Shown piece after piece: positions 1 to 7,690 of a stretch of DNA of 64,000 nucleotides; the stretch's first letter is position 1, and each line of letters opens with the position of its first letter. Source of the stretch: Wocania ichthyoenteri Th78 (GTDB lineage Bacteria > Bacteroidota > Bacteroidia > Flavobacteriales > Flavobacteriaceae); contig NZ_KN525716.1 of NCBI RefSeq assembly GCF_000789235.1, positions 3,082,100-3,146,099 of the forward strand, read 5' to 3'. The notes under the pieces were generated by a model, which saw only the letters and a list, made by a program, of their open reading frames with translations, ran no database searches and was not told where the DNA came from. The translations under genes were made by a program, and so were the position numbers.

Positions 1-2
1 TA

Positions 3-92
3 GCAGTAGCAAATAAATTGTTAAAACAGGCATTTGCTATTGCAAAATCAAGATTACCTTATGACGAAAACTTTGTTTCAAAATTAGTTTAA
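3..92 (+). CDS. C-terminal end of a probable IS110-type transposase (partial)
   Basis: An open frame enters from the left edge and ends at a TAA at 90-92, giving 29 residues that contain ANKLLKQAFAIAKS followed by LPYDENFVSKLV. This resembles the conserved C-terminal tail of IS110/IS116/IS902-type transposases (helical KLL segment, then a PYD turn). Only the tail is visible, so the family call is tentative; any other protein with a similar helical tail is possible. If right, an insertion sequence abuts the left edge of the window. Confidence 0.4.
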   Translation, partial: AVANKLLKQAFAIAKSRLPYDENFVSKLV

Positions 93-203
93 AAAAGACT
101 TGTTTTTTAACTCAGTTCTTCTTAAGTTATCGTTTTTTTTATCACAAAGTCAAGTATACATTATATTACCAATTAGTTACAGAAAAAAGGAATGTATTAC
201 AAA

Positions 204-1154
204 TTAAAACTTGTTTTTAGTAAACACTAAAAACATAAATATACCGTAAGCAAATACTAAAAGGAATCCTTTTATTCTGCTTATTTGCATACGTTTTGGT
301 ATAAAAATTAGCGGTATTAAAATGGCCGAAAACCCAAGCATCCAAAAAACATCGCTAGATAATATTTGAGTTTCAGTTACTGGGATGGGTTTTATCATTG
401 CAGTCAATCCCAAAACAGATGCAATATTAAATATATTAGAGCCTATTAAATTCCCTAAAGAAATGGCTTTTTCTTGCTTTGCTGCTGCAATAACCGATGC
501 TGCCAATTCTGGGACACTTGTACCTATAGCTATTAAAGAGACCCCTATAACCGCTTCGCTAACCCCAACAGCCATAGCTATTTCTTTTGCACCATCAACT
601 AGCCATTCACTACCTAAATATAAAGCTGTAGCACCAATAACCAACCATATAAAAATTTTAAAATTTGATACTACAGCTAAACTGTCATCTACTTCTTCTA
701 CGGTAGTATCTTTTTTAGTACTTCTTATTAATATAAATAAAAACACGATAAGCCCTGTAAACAGAATTGCACCTTCGATAGCTGTTAGTAAACTATCATT
801 TTTAAGGAAATAGTACAAAACTACAGAAAACAACATCATTACCGGCCAGTTAAGTTTGTAAAACGATTTATCGACCGAAATAGCACCAACCATAGCCGTA
901 ATACCTAACACTAAACCAATATTAGCAATATTAGAACCCACAACATTATTAATGGCTATTGCTGGCGAACCAGAAAGCGCAGCTTGCAAACTCACCAATA
1001 ATTCTGGTGCAGAGGTTGCAAAGGAAACCACCGTCATCCCTATTACCATTTTAGATATACTAAACTTAAATGATAAGGCTACAGACGATCGTACTAAAAA
1101 CTCACCTCCTATTACTAACAGTAAAAAACCAAGGACAACCAAAAGTATGCTCAT
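204..1154 (-). CDS. Calcium/sodium antiporter, CaCA superfamily (YrbG-like)
   Basis: 316-residue inner-membrane protein with about ten hydrophobic segments, expected to exchange Ca2+ for Na+. The two inverted alpha-repeats that form the ion pathway are visible: SFATSAPELL around residues 44-53 followed by GSNIANIG near 73-80, and AIGTSVPELA around 208-217 followed by GSNIFNIASVLG near 238. Length matches the bacterial YrbG/NCX family. It is transcribed away from the BlaI/BlaR pair, and the 275-bp gap between them holds that pair's promoter and a repeat element. The start is the only plausible ATG before the first membrane helix. Confidence 0.93.
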   Translation of the reverse strand: MSILLVVLGFLLLVIGGEFLVRSSVALSFKFSISKMVIGMTVVSFATSAPELLVSLQAALSGSPAIAINNVVGSNIANIGLVLGITAMVGAISVDKSFYKLNWPVMMLFSVVLYYFLKNDSLLTAIEGAILFTGLIVFLFILIRSTKKDTTVEEVDDSLAVVSNFKIFIWLVIGATALYLGSEWLVDGAKEIAMAVGVSEAVIGVSLIAIGTSVPELAASVIAAAKQEKAISLGNLIGSNIFNIASVLGLTAMIKPIPVTETQILSSDVFWMLGFSAILIPLIFIPKRMQISRIKGFLLVFAYGIFMFLVFTKNKF

Positions 1155-1233
1155 AATTATTTTTTATGCGAAGATAAATGAAAGTGAAAAGTGAAAAACG
1201 AAAAGTGAAATTTTTTTTAAAAAACTTAAAATT

Positions 1234-1278
1234 TAGTTAAACAACTATTATTTTAGTTGTATAACTACAAATATAGTT
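1234..1278 (+). promoter_or_regulatory. Phased operator array for the BlaI-type repressor
   Basis: Two perfect dyads of the form TAGTT-N4-AACTA lie at 1234-1247 and 1254-1267, and a third TAGTT half site starts at 1274, so the three TAGTT boxes begin exactly 20 bp apart. BlaI/MecI repressors bind dyads as dimers; the identity of the regulator here is inferred from the adjacent gene. The second dyad overlaps the proposed -33 element and the third half site reaches the -7 element, the expected geometry for autorepression. Confidence 0.65.
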
Positions 1279-1287
1279 ATATGTTTG
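1257..1287 (+). promoter_or_regulatory. Promoter of the blaI-blaR operon
   Basis: TTG at 1257-1259, 20 bp, then TATGTTTG at 1280-1287 match the Bacteroidota housekeeping consensus TTG-N19-23-TAnnTTTG. The predicted transcript starts near 1292, which places the whole repeat element 1291-1400 in the 5' leader of the blaI mRNA. The elements overlap the operator dyads. Confidence 0.6.
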
Positions 1288-1290
1288 TGT

Positions 1291-1400
1291 TGCGTTAGGG
1301 ATTGAACGGCATGTTTGAGCTCGACGACGCAGGAGGAAGCGAGTAGTGAAAGCCCGACCACTTGCACTGAGCGTAGTCGAAGTGTTGTGGTAACGCCCAA
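1291..1400 (-). repeat. Dispersed repeat family A, copy 1
   Basis: Read on the minus strand it begins TTGGGCGTTACCACAAC, continues with CTTCGACTACGCTCAG and GGTCGGGCTTTC, and ends CAATCCCTAACGCA. The same order of blocks recurs at 6893-7032, 11876-11992 (diverged), 21103-21284 and 60932-61042. The ends GCGTTA and TAACGC are complementary. It is clearly more GC-rich than its surroundings. It sits between the blaI promoter and the blaI start codon in the orientation opposite to the gene. Confidence 0.85.
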
Positions 1401-1429
1401 ATAATTAAACTTAAAAAAAACTGATACTA

Positions 1430-1789
1430 ATGCAAAAGCTAACAAACAAAGAAGAAGAAATTATGCATATTTTATGGAAGCTTGAAAAGGCTTTTGTAAA
1501 GGATGTTCTTGCAGAAATTACAAACGATAAACCGCATTACAACACTCTGTCGACTATTATAAGAAATTTGGAATATAAAGGTTTTGTAGCTTACAATGCC
1601 TACGGAAAGACGCACCAATACTACCCTATTGTTACTAAAGAGGATTATAAAAAACGGTTTATGACTGTGGCTATTGATAATTACTTTAACAACTCGTATA
1701 AAAATATGGTATCGTTTTTTGCGAAAGAAGAAAAAATAAGCGTGGACGAGCTTAAGGAGATTATTGCATTAATTGAGAAACAAAAATAA
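1430..1789 (+). CDS. BlaI/MecI/CopY-family transcriptional repressor
   Basis: 119 residues. The N-terminal two thirds is a winged helix: LTNKEEEIMHILWKLEKAFV at the start, then HYNTLSTIIRNLEYKGFV as the recognition helix and wing, typical of the BlaI/MecI (penicillinase repressor) family; the C-terminal helices EKISVDELKEIIALIEKQK would dimerise. In this family the repressor is inactivated when the partner M56 protease senses its signal and triggers cleavage. The partner starts 2 nt downstream. Candidate operators lie at 1234-1278. No beta-lactamase gene is adjacent, so the inducing signal and the regulon beyond the pair itself are unknown. Confidence 0.92.
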   Translation: MQKLTNKEEEIMHILWKLEKAFVKDVLAEITNDKPHYNTLSTIIRNLEYKGFVAYNAYGKTHQYYPIVTKEDYKKRFMTVAIDNYFNNSYKNMVSFFAKEEKISVDELKEIIALIEKQK

Positions 1790-1791
1790 CC

Positions 1792-4059
1792 ATGGAATAT
1801 TTACTTAAAGCCAGTGCTGTTATTGCTATTTTTTACGTGTGTTATAAATTGTTTTTACAGCGTGATACGTTTTTTCAGTCTAACCGTTGGTTTTTGTTAA
1901 TAGGACTAATTACTGCTTTTACGTTGCCTTTTGTGGTTATTCCTATTTACATTGAATATACACCAATGCCTATTGAAAATTTTGTAATTAATGATGCTTC
2001 TGCTTTAGTTGAAGTTGATGAAGAGCCTTTTAATTTATGGCAATATGCTTTTATTGTATATATAATTGGAGTTATTGTGTTTTCAATTTGGTTTTTGATA
2101 CAATTGGGCTCGTTAGCATTGCTTATTTTAAAAAACAAAAAGCACAAACAAAACGGATTTACATTTATTGAAACTCAAAACGAAACACCTCCTTTTTCGT
2201 TTTTTAGATGGATTGCGTACAACCCAAGTCAGTTTAATAATGAAGAGTTAAAACATATTATTACTCACGAAAAAGTACATGTAAAACAATATCACTCTAT
2301 AGATATCATCATTTCACAATTAGCAGCTATTGTGTTTTGGTTTAACCCTGTAACATGGTTTTACAAAAAAGATTTACAACAAAATTTAGAGTTTATCGCA
2401 GATTATAAAACGCAAAATTCTACAAGCTGTAAAATAAGTTATCAGCATTTATTATTAAAAACAAGTGTGCCTAATCAGCATATAGCATTAACCAATAATT
2501 TTTATAATTCATTAATCAAAAAACGAATCGTTATGTTACACAAATCAAAATCGAAAAAAATTAATCTTTTAAAATATGCTTTGGTTTTACCTTTTCTCGC
2601 TCTGTTTTTAATGGGGTTTAATACTGAGGAGGTTTATATCTCAAAGATTTTAGAGGATAATAAATCTGAAAATGCGAAAATTTATAATTCAAATTTCAAA
2701 ACTAAAATAATTGCGAAAAACTTTACTGACGACGATTTAAACCAATTAAAATCACAATTAGAGTTAAACCAAATTACAATAGCTTTTAGTGATATTATAA
2801 GAAATAGTAATAATGAGATAATCAAATTAACTATAAATGTAAAAAACGCTAAAGGAAGTGCTGGCACTACATGGTTCAATAAAAACAAACCCATACCAAA
2901 TATTGAAGTTGGAGAAAATAAAAAAGGTGTAGCAATAGCTAGAACAGTTTTAAACGCTAATGAAAAAAAGACGCTGCTATTAAAAAACCTTAACTTAAAT
3001 AACATTAAATCAGAAAATAAAACTGAACCAAAGCCAAACGTTTCAAAACCTAATAAAGCCCCTCAGCAAATAAAACCTTTCAAAGCAACCATTACCAAAG
3101 ATTTAACTGAATCGGATTTCAACAGGGTTATTAAAGAAGGAAAAAACCATGGAGTAACTTTAAAATTTAGTAAAATAAAACGAAACTCTAAAAACGAAAT
3201 TATTGCAATTCATGCAGAGTTTAAAAATAAAAAAGGATCAGGGAACTTTGATTTAAATGGCAAAAATCCCATCAAATCATTTTCATACAAACAAAACAAT
3301 GAAGGTTTTGGCTTTGGTACTGAGTGGGAAACAAAATTTATAGTTGGAAAGCCAATGCAAAATGTGCAAGTTATTGGATGTGGCGATGTTAAATTTAAAG
3401 AAGGTAATAAAATAGTTTCTTCTGATAGTATAATATTCAACAAAAATAACAATACAGCGTATGCTTTTGGAATTCATTCAGACTCAATAAATAAAAGTCC
3501 TTGGAAAATAACTGTTGGAACAAACGCAATAGATTCAATTAAAACTACACCTTGGAAAACAACAATAGGTTATCCCACATCAAACATAATAGCATATAGT
3601 AATTCATTAAAAACAAAAGACAGCAAAACCCCACTTTACATTTTAGATGATATAGAAATCACTGAAGAAAAAATGCATGCTGTTAATACAAATGAAATAG
3701 AATCTATTACTGTACTTAAAGACGATATAGCCATCGCATTGCATGGCGATAAAGCAAAACATGGTGTTATTATTATCAAAAGTAAAAACAATACAACCTC
3801 AAAAATTAAAATAGGAAAACCTCTTAATTCAACTAAAATAAAAACTAATGGCAACAGTAAAATTTATATTTCTACTGATGATGACAAAACACCTTTATAT
3901 GTTTTAGATGGCAAGAAAATTAAAAAAAATAAGTTTGAAAATATTGACCCAGAGAATATTGAAAGTATAAGTATACTTAAAGGTGATTCTGCCATTGAAA
4001 AATATGGTAAAAAAGCAAAAGAAGGCGTTGTTGAAATTACTACCAAAAAGAAAAACTAA
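1792..4059 (+). CDS. BlaR1-like M56 metalloprotease with C-terminal TonB-plug-like repeats
   Basis: 755 residues. Residues 1-120 carry about three membrane segments; the M56 protease signature HEKVH (HExxH) is at 159-163 with WFNPVTWF shortly after, and a fourth membrane helix lies near residue 265 (ALVLPFLALFLMGF). Instead of a penicillin-binding sensor domain, the large C-terminal part has an internal duplication (blocks near 295-395 and 425-520, both with a TDDDL/TESDF-type start and a later NEIIxL/NEIIAI stretch) and then two copies of a TonB-receptor-plug-like module: PLYILDDIEI...IESITVLKDD and PLYVLDGKKI...IESISILKGDSA. This plug-bearing architecture is known in Bacteroidota M56 proteins; the ligand is unknown. 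A terminator follows. Confidence 0.88.
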   Translation: MEYLLKASAVIAIFYVCYKLFLQRDTFFQSNRWFLLIGLITAFTLPFVVIPIYIEYTPMPIENFVINDASALVEVDEEPFNLWQYAFIVYIIGVIVFSIWFLIQLGSLALLILKNKKHKQNGFTFIETQNETPPFSFFRWIAYNPSQFNNEELKHIITHEKVHVKQYHSIDIIISQLAAIVFWFNPVTWFYKKDLQQNLEFIADYKTQNSTSCKISYQHLLLKTSVPNQHIALTNNFYNSLIKKRIVMLHKSKSKKINLLKYALVLPFLALFLMGFNTEEVYISKILEDNKSENAKIYNSNFKTKIIAKNFTDDDLNQLKSQLELNQITIAFSDIIRNSNNEIIKLTINVKNAKGSAGTTWFNKNKPIPNIEVGENKKGVAIARTVLNANEKKTLLLKNLNLNNIKSENKTEPKPNVSKPNKAPQQIKPFKATITKDLTESDFNRVIKEGKNHGVTLKFSKIKRNSKNEIIAIHAEFKNKKGSGNFDLNGKNPIKSFSYKQNNEGFGFGTEWETKFIVGKPMQNVQVIGCGDVKFKEGNKIVSSDSIIFNKNNNTAYAFGIHSDSINKSPWKITVGTNAIDSIKTTPWKTTIGYPTSNIIAYSNSLKTKDSKTPLYILDDIEITEEKMHAVNTNEIESITVLKDDIAIALHGDKAKHGVIIIKSKNNTTSKIKIGKPLNSTKIKTNGNSKIYISTDDDKTPLYVLDGKKIKKNKFENIDPENIESISILKGDSAIEKYGKKAKEGVVEITTKKKN

Positions 4060-4081
4060 ATCTACTAAAATATAATGTTAA

Positions 4082-4112
4082 AAGACACTCTTTTCTGAGT
4101 GTCTTTTTTTTG
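4082..4112 (+). terminator. Terminator of blaI-blaR
   Basis: AAGACACTC, a 5-6 nt loop, GAGTGTCTT and a run of eight or more T form a clean intrinsic terminator 22 nt after the stop codon. Confidence 0.85.
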
Positions 4113-4435
4113 TGCTAAAATTTAAAAAAAAAAGACGAAACAGCTAAATTCCTTCATTTTTTAAACAAAACCTCCCTTGGTTTAAAAAAATCAGTCTAAA
4201 AAACGCCTACAAATATTACATATTATAACAATTAACACAATTAATGCTTTAAAATTAAAACTTAAATAAAGAAAGTCACATTAATATTGAAATCAAAACT
4301 GTTTTTTTAATTACAAATCAGCATTCAATTTCATAGATTTAGCTAAAAACGTTTGGTAAACATATTCCCAAATATATATCTTCAAAAAACATTGATAATA
4401 TTAAACCAATTACTAACCTTTAAAACCATAAAATT
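4113..4435. other. AT-rich intergenic region
   Basis: No open frame of note and no repeat element. CGTTTGG followed some 20 nt later by TATATATC near 4350-4380 could be a weak promoter for the small ORFs downstream, but it is a poor match to TAnnTTTG. Confidence 0.4.
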
Positions 4436-4495
4436 ATGATCACACTTGCTAAACTTATAATCGATATTATCTTCATTATATTCTCGATTATATAA
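4436..4495 (+). CDS. Possible 19-residue hydrophobic peptide or leader peptide
   Basis: ATG to TAA encodes MITLAKLIIDIIFIIFSII, nine of nineteen residues isoleucine. It is followed 12 nt later by an intrinsic terminator and then by a 50-residue ORF. It could be a tiny membrane peptide, a type I toxin-like peptide, or an isoleucine-rich leader peptide controlling read-through into the next ORF. The AT-rich composition alone could generate such an ORF by chance, so confidence is low. Confidence 0.25.
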   Translation: MITLAKLIIDIIFIIFSII

Positions 4496-4507
4496 ATTCA
4501 AAAAAAG

Positions 4508-4542
4508 GTAAAGCTTAGTCTAGAATAAGTTTTACTATTTTT
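4508..4542 (+). terminator. Intrinsic terminator or attenuator hairpin before the 50-residue ORF
   Basis: GTAAAGCTTA (4508-4517) pairs with TAAGTTTTAC (4526-4535) over ten positions with one G-U pair, followed by TATTTTT. A second short hairpin, ACCTTC-TAA-GAAGGT with five T, follows at 4543-4562. AAGGTAAA at 4505-4512 can alternatively pair with TTTACC-TT near 4540-4547, which would disrupt both hairpins. Confidence 0.55.
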
Positions 4543-4565
4543 ACCTTCTAAGAAGGTTTTTAAAT

Positions 4566-4718
4566 ATGAAAAAGCAAGTATTCAAATTTTTAGCAAAGGT
4601 TAATAAAACAATCTTACCAAGCTATACTAAAAAACGATTAGATTTAGCCAAAGCCACTAAACTGCAAATGGTAATTTTTGGTTGGCGGGTTTATGTAACA
4701 AAAAATGCTTTAGATTAA
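4566..4718 (+). CDS. Small conserved protein of unknown function, 50 residues
   Basis: Encodes a basic 50-residue protein starting MKKQVFKFLAKVNKTILPSY and ending WRVYVTKNALD. Similar basic proteins with a LAKxNK...LPS...K/R-LDL...GW-YV pattern are common in Flavobacteriaceae, and I recall them sometimes being labelled SsrA-binding protein, apparently in error: there is no SmpB fold at this length. It lies between an intrinsic terminator and the convergent manA gene. Function unknown; the recurrence of the pattern and the basic, patterned composition argue that it is real. Confidence 0.6.
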   Translation: MKKQVFKFLAKVNKTILPSYTKKRLDLAKATKLQMVIFGWRVYVTKNALD

Positions 4719-4731
4719 ATTAGTACAACTT

Positions 4732-5934
4732 TTAAGGTGTAGTCGCTTTATATAGAGTTGCATTAGACTTTGAAGATATACTATATTTACAATCTGCTTC
4801 TAAAAAAATCGATTCGCCTTTACTAATGGCTAACGCGTTATCGCCTTCTACAATTTCTGCTTCACCATCAATAACAATTAAAATTTGAGCTGTTTTTGCT
4901 TTAGATTGATAAATGTCTGATTTATTTAAATCTATTTTACTCAACTTAAAATCTGGTGCTGGCGTTTTGTAAATCCTCTCAATACCATCATTTTGCAAAT
5001 TTCCTTGCATGACATTAGGTATGGTTTCTTCAAAAGCAACATGCTTTAATAACTCAGGCACATCAATGTGTTTTGGTGTTAATCCACCTCGCAAAACATT
5101 ATCTGAATTTGCCATAAGTTCCATGTTTTGACCTTCAAGATATGCATGTGGAATTCCGGCGTCCTGAAAAACAGCCTCTCCTTTATTTGCTTTAACGATG
5201 TTGAAAAAATAAATAGAATAAATTCCTTTATCTAAAGTTTTCTTATCTGTTGCAGTATCAACCGCTTTTGCAGCCCAATAATCAGGACTTGATTTATCTA
5301 GTTTTCCCTCAGAATACAAAGGTGTAATACGGTTTAATAATGGCGTTAACATGCGGTTAGTTTCTTCAGTAGATTGCTCCATCACTTTTTTGTACAAACC
5401 TAAATAACCTTCAGTTTTAAAAACTGGTAATAAATTAACAAACTCTGGGGTTTCATTTAATCTTTCGGTTAATTTATCTTTAGATAAAAACCCGTGTAGC
5501 AACCAAAACTCACTAAGTGCCACCATAATTTCTGGTTTGTGGTTATCGTCTTTATAATTTCTATGAGATGCTGTTAATGGTATTCCTAATTCATTTTCTC
5601 GCTTAAACCCTCTTTCAGCTTCTATTTTTGTTGGATGTACTTGAATAGATAACATATCATTTACATCCAACACTTTAAATAAAAAAGGTAATCGTCTAAA
5701 GTTTTTAGCAACTTCTGTTCCTAAACTTTCTGCACTACGAGAAGCCAAATAACTATCTAAGTTTTGACTACCACTCGCAGTAGAAATTACAGAAGGTGCG
5801 TTTACGTGAGCGCCTAACCAATATTCTGCACATTTATCGTGATTGCTTTCAATTCCTAATAACTTAGGAATAAATTTAGTTCCACCCCAAGCATAATTTT
5901 GAATTTTTCCTTTTAGAGCAAATAATTTCGACAT
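4732..5934 (-). CDS. manA: Mannose-6-phosphate isomerase, class I
   Basis: 400 residues, cytoplasmic zinc enzyme that interconverts mannose-6-phosphate and fructose-6-phosphate, feeding GDP-mannose and glycan synthesis. Class I signatures are visible: SIQVHPTK (zinc-binding Gln and His, near residue 97), KPEIMVALSEFWLLHGF (zinc-binding Glu) and GIPHAYLEGQNMELMANSDN followed by VLRGGLTPK, the type I active-site block near residue 265. The C-terminal cupin completes the expected length. It stands alone on the minus strand, convergent with the 50-residue ORF, and its start is 122 nt from the tRNA terminator. Confidence 0.96.
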   Translation of the reverse strand: MSKLFALKGKIQNYAWGGTKFIPKLLGIESNHDKCAEYWLGAHVNAPSVISTASGSQNLDSYLASRSAESLGTEVAKNFRRLPFLFKVLDVNDMLSIQVHPTKIEAERGFKRENELGIPLTASHRNYKDDNHKPEIMVALSEFWLLHGFLSKDKLTERLNETPEFVNLLPVFKTEGYLGLYKKVMEQSTEETNRMLTPLLNRITPLYSEGKLDKSSPDYWAAKAVDTATDKKTLDKGIYSIYFFNIVKANKGEAVFQDAGIPHAYLEGQNMELMANSDNVLRGGLTPKHIDVPELLKHVAFEETIPNVMQGNLQNDGIERIYKTPAPDFKLSKIDLNKSDIYQSKAKTAQILIVIDGEAEIVEGDNALAISKGESIFLEADCKYSISSKSNATLYKATTP

Positions 5935-6054
5935 ATTTTTTTGTTATTGATTAGTGCTATGCAAATTTAAAACTAAACATATCAAAAGCGAAATAAAACA
6001 GGAAAAGCTTAATACGAATTAGTAGATTTTTAAAAAAAAAAGTATATTAAAACA

Positions 6055-6095
6055 AAAAATGCAACAAACCATTCTATAGTATGTTGCATTTTTAT
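6055..6095 (-). terminator. Terminator of tRNA-Arg
   Basis: ATGCAAC and GTTGCAT form a stem around 6059-6089 with A-rich and T-rich flanks. On the minus strand it directly follows the tRNA and ends in a U-tract. Confidence 0.7.
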
Positions 6096-6099
6096 TTCG

Positions 6100-6173
6100 T
6101 GACCTCGACTGGATTCAAACCAGTAACCTCTTGAGCCGTAATCAAGTGCGCTATTCAGTTGCGCCACGAGGCC
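6100..6173 (-). tRNA. tRNA-Arg, anticodon ACG
   Basis: A 74-nt cloverleaf on the minus strand: acceptor GGCCTCG pairs with CGAGGTC (one G-U), D arm GCGC...GCGC, anticodon stem CTTGA/TCAAG around the loop TTACGGC giving anticodon ACG, variable loop AGGTT, T stem ACTGG/CCAGT around TTTGAAT, discriminator A. The CCA end is not encoded. ACG is the usual CGN-reading arginine tRNA, whose A34 is normally deaminated to inosine. Confidence 0.95.
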
Positions 6174-6186
6174 TTTTTTGTGGGTG

Positions 6187-6218
6187 CAAATATAGTATTT
6201 TTATTAAAACTGCACCAA
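6187..6218 (-). promoter_or_regulatory. Promoter of tRNA-Arg
   Basis: On the minus strand, TTTG at about 6219-6216, 21 bp, then TATATTTG at 6194-6187: a very good match to the Bacteroidota consensus, ending 13 nt before the tRNA 5' end. Confidence 0.7.
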
Positions 6219-6255
6219 ATATTTATTTCAAATTTGTAATTCATTACTTTTGAAT

Positions 6256-6885
6256 ATGTCAAAGGAATTATTAAAACAAAAATTTAATCATCTTTTAGAT
6301 GACAATCTTATTGAAGAAATCTATGTATCTGGAGTTTTTAAAACCTTCAAAAAGCGAGATATTATTATAGATATTAATCAAACATTAAACCACATTCCGC
6401 TTTTATTAAGTGGTAGCATTAAAATTTTAAGAGAAGATAACGATGGGAACGACTTACTTATTTATTTTTTAGAATCTGGAGAAACTTGTACCATGTCGCT
6501 TACCTGCTGCATGGGAACATCAAAAAGTAAAGTTCGCGCAGTTGCCGAAAAAGATTCAAACTTAGTAATGATTCCCGTTAGCGTTATGCAAAAATGGTTT
6601 CACAACAACGAGAGTTGGAGAAATTTTATTTTAGAAAGCTATCAAACACGCTTTAACGAAATGCTTGAAACTATCGACAATCTTGCTTTCATGAAAATGG
6701 ATGAGCGCTTATACAAGTACTTAATTAATAAAACGAAGTTAGATAATTCAAAAACCATTATTGTAAAACATCTAGATATTGCAGAAGATTTACACACCTC
6801 TCGTGTAGTAATTTCTCGATTGCTTAAACAATTTGAAAATGAAAAAAAAATTAAGCTAAGTAGAAATAAAATTGAAGTTTTATAA
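6256..6885 (+). CDS. Crp/Fnr-family transcriptional regulator
   Basis: 209 residues from the ATG at 6256 (a TTG six bases earlier is in frame but lies in a TACTTTTG box). The N-terminal half is a cNMP-binding-like beta barrel (IPLLLSGSIKILRED...LIYFLESGETCTMSLTCCMG), the C-terminal half a helix-turn-helix (LDIAEDLHTSRVVISRLLKQFE). The cluster CTMSLTCC near residues 80-87 places three cysteines in the sensor domain, which suggests redox, persulfide or metal sensing rather than cAMP; there is no N-terminal Fnr-type FeS motif. It heads the sulfur cluster that follows, whose persulfide dioxygenase gene carries a Crp/Fnr palindrome at 8901-8916. If TACTTTTG at 6245-6252 is the -7 element, the mRNA would be nearly leaderless. 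Confidence 0.9.
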   Translation: MSKELLKQKFNHLLDDNLIEEIYVSGVFKTFKKRDIIIDINQTLNHIPLLLSGSIKILREDNDGNDLLIYFLESGETCTMSLTCCMGTSKSKVRAVAEKDSNLVMIPVSVMQKWFHNNESWRNFILESYQTRFNEMLETIDNLAFMKMDERLYKYLINKTKLDNSKTIIVKHLDIAEDLHTSRVVISRLLKQFENEKKIKLSRNKIEVL

Positions 6886-6892
6886 TATATTT

Positions 6893-7032
6893 TTGGGCGT
6901 TACCACAACACTTCGACTACGCTCAGTACAAGTGGTCGGGCTTTCACTACTCAATCTTTTTGCAAAAAAAGCAAAAAGATTTCAAACATTTAGCCTGCTG
7001 TCAGCGCAGTCGAACCGTTCAATCCACAACGC
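6893..7032 (+). repeat. Dispersed repeat family A, copy 2
   Basis: Begins TTGGGCGTTACCACAACAC 7 nt after the stop codon of the Crp/Fnr gene, continues CTTCGACTACGCTCAG, GGTCGGGCTTTCACTACTC, and ends TTCAATCCACAACGC. An internal inverted pair CTTTTTGC/GCAAAAAG is present. Same orientation as the upstream gene. Frames that open through it share the peptide TTTLRLRSVQVVGLSLL with copy 1 and are not genes. Confidence 0.85.
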
Positions 7033-7106
7033 AAACCCCGTATTAATAACAATCAGTTATAACCCATTAAGTAACATATATTACAAAGTAAAGCTAAAAA
7101 TCAATT

Positions 7107-7114
7107 TACCTTTG
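7107..7114 (+). promoter_or_regulatory. -7 element before the YeeE/TauE genes
   Basis: TACCTTTG fits TAnnTTTG and lies 20 nt before the ATG at 7134. No TTG is present at the usual -33 distance, which suggests that an activator is needed. Confidence 0.45.
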
Positions 7115-7133
7115 TTTTTTTAATTCATAATCC

Positions 7134-7688
7134 ATGGAATACATTTTAAATCCTTGGCCTTGGTATATTACAGGCCCTTTAATTGCCTTTGTTATGGCAT
7201 CACTACTTTATTTCGGAAAAACTTTTGGAATGTCGTCAAACCTCAGAACTTTATGCACAATAGGTGGTGCAGACAAATTTTCAGATTTTTTTAAGTTTAA
7301 TTGGAAAGATCAAGTTTGGAATTTAATGGTCGTTTTTGGTGCCATTATAGGCGGTTTTATTGCAACACAATACCTATCCAATAATGCGGTTACCAACTTA
7401 AATCCAGAAACAGTTACTGAATTACAACAAATGGGATTTAAAAATGCTGGCGCAACATTAGTACCAAATGAAATATTCAGTTTAGAAACATTAACATCAA
7501 AGAGTATACTATTATTAATTATTGGTGGTTTGCTTGTTGGTTTTGGCACAAGATATGCCGGTGGCTGTACTTCTGGTCACGCCATTACAGGCTTAAGCAG
7601 TTTACAAAAACCATCGCTAATTGCTGTTATCGGTTTTTTTATTGGCGGATTAATTATGACTAACCTTCTTTTACCTTTAATTTTTTAG
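7134..7688 (+). CDS. YeeE/YedE-family sulfur-compound transporter, first half
   Basis: 184-residue membrane protein with about five hydrophobic segments. The family motif GFGTRYAGGCTSGHAITGLSS near residues 140-160 holds the conserved cysteine of the YeeE/YedE channel, which in characterised members hands thiosulfate through a line of cysteines. At this length it is a half-size protein that pairs with the next gene (2 nt downstream). The neighbours, a sulfite/TauE exporter and a persulfide dioxygenase, support a role in moving reduced sulfur compounds across the inner membrane. Substrate inferred. Confidence 0.88.
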   Translation: MEYILNPWPWYITGPLIAFVMASLLYFGKTFGMSSNLRTLCTIGGADKFSDFFKFNWKDQVWNLMVVFGAIIGGFIATQYLSNNAVTNLNPETVTELQQMGFKNAGATLVPNEIFSLETLTSKSILLLIIGGLLVGFGTRYAGGCTSGHAITGLSSLQKPSLIAVIGFFIGGLIMTNLLLPLIF

Positions 7689-7690
7689 TT

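Noticed and set aside
1248-1445. Open frame through repeat A copy 1 (and its cousin at 6872-7123)
   Set aside because: Both frames share TTTLRLRSVQVVGLSLL only because they translate the same repeat; neither has a protein-like remainder.
3210-3477. Minus-strand frames inside the BlaR1-like gene
   Set aside because: AT-rich shadow frames with no start context, within a coherent 755-residue protein.
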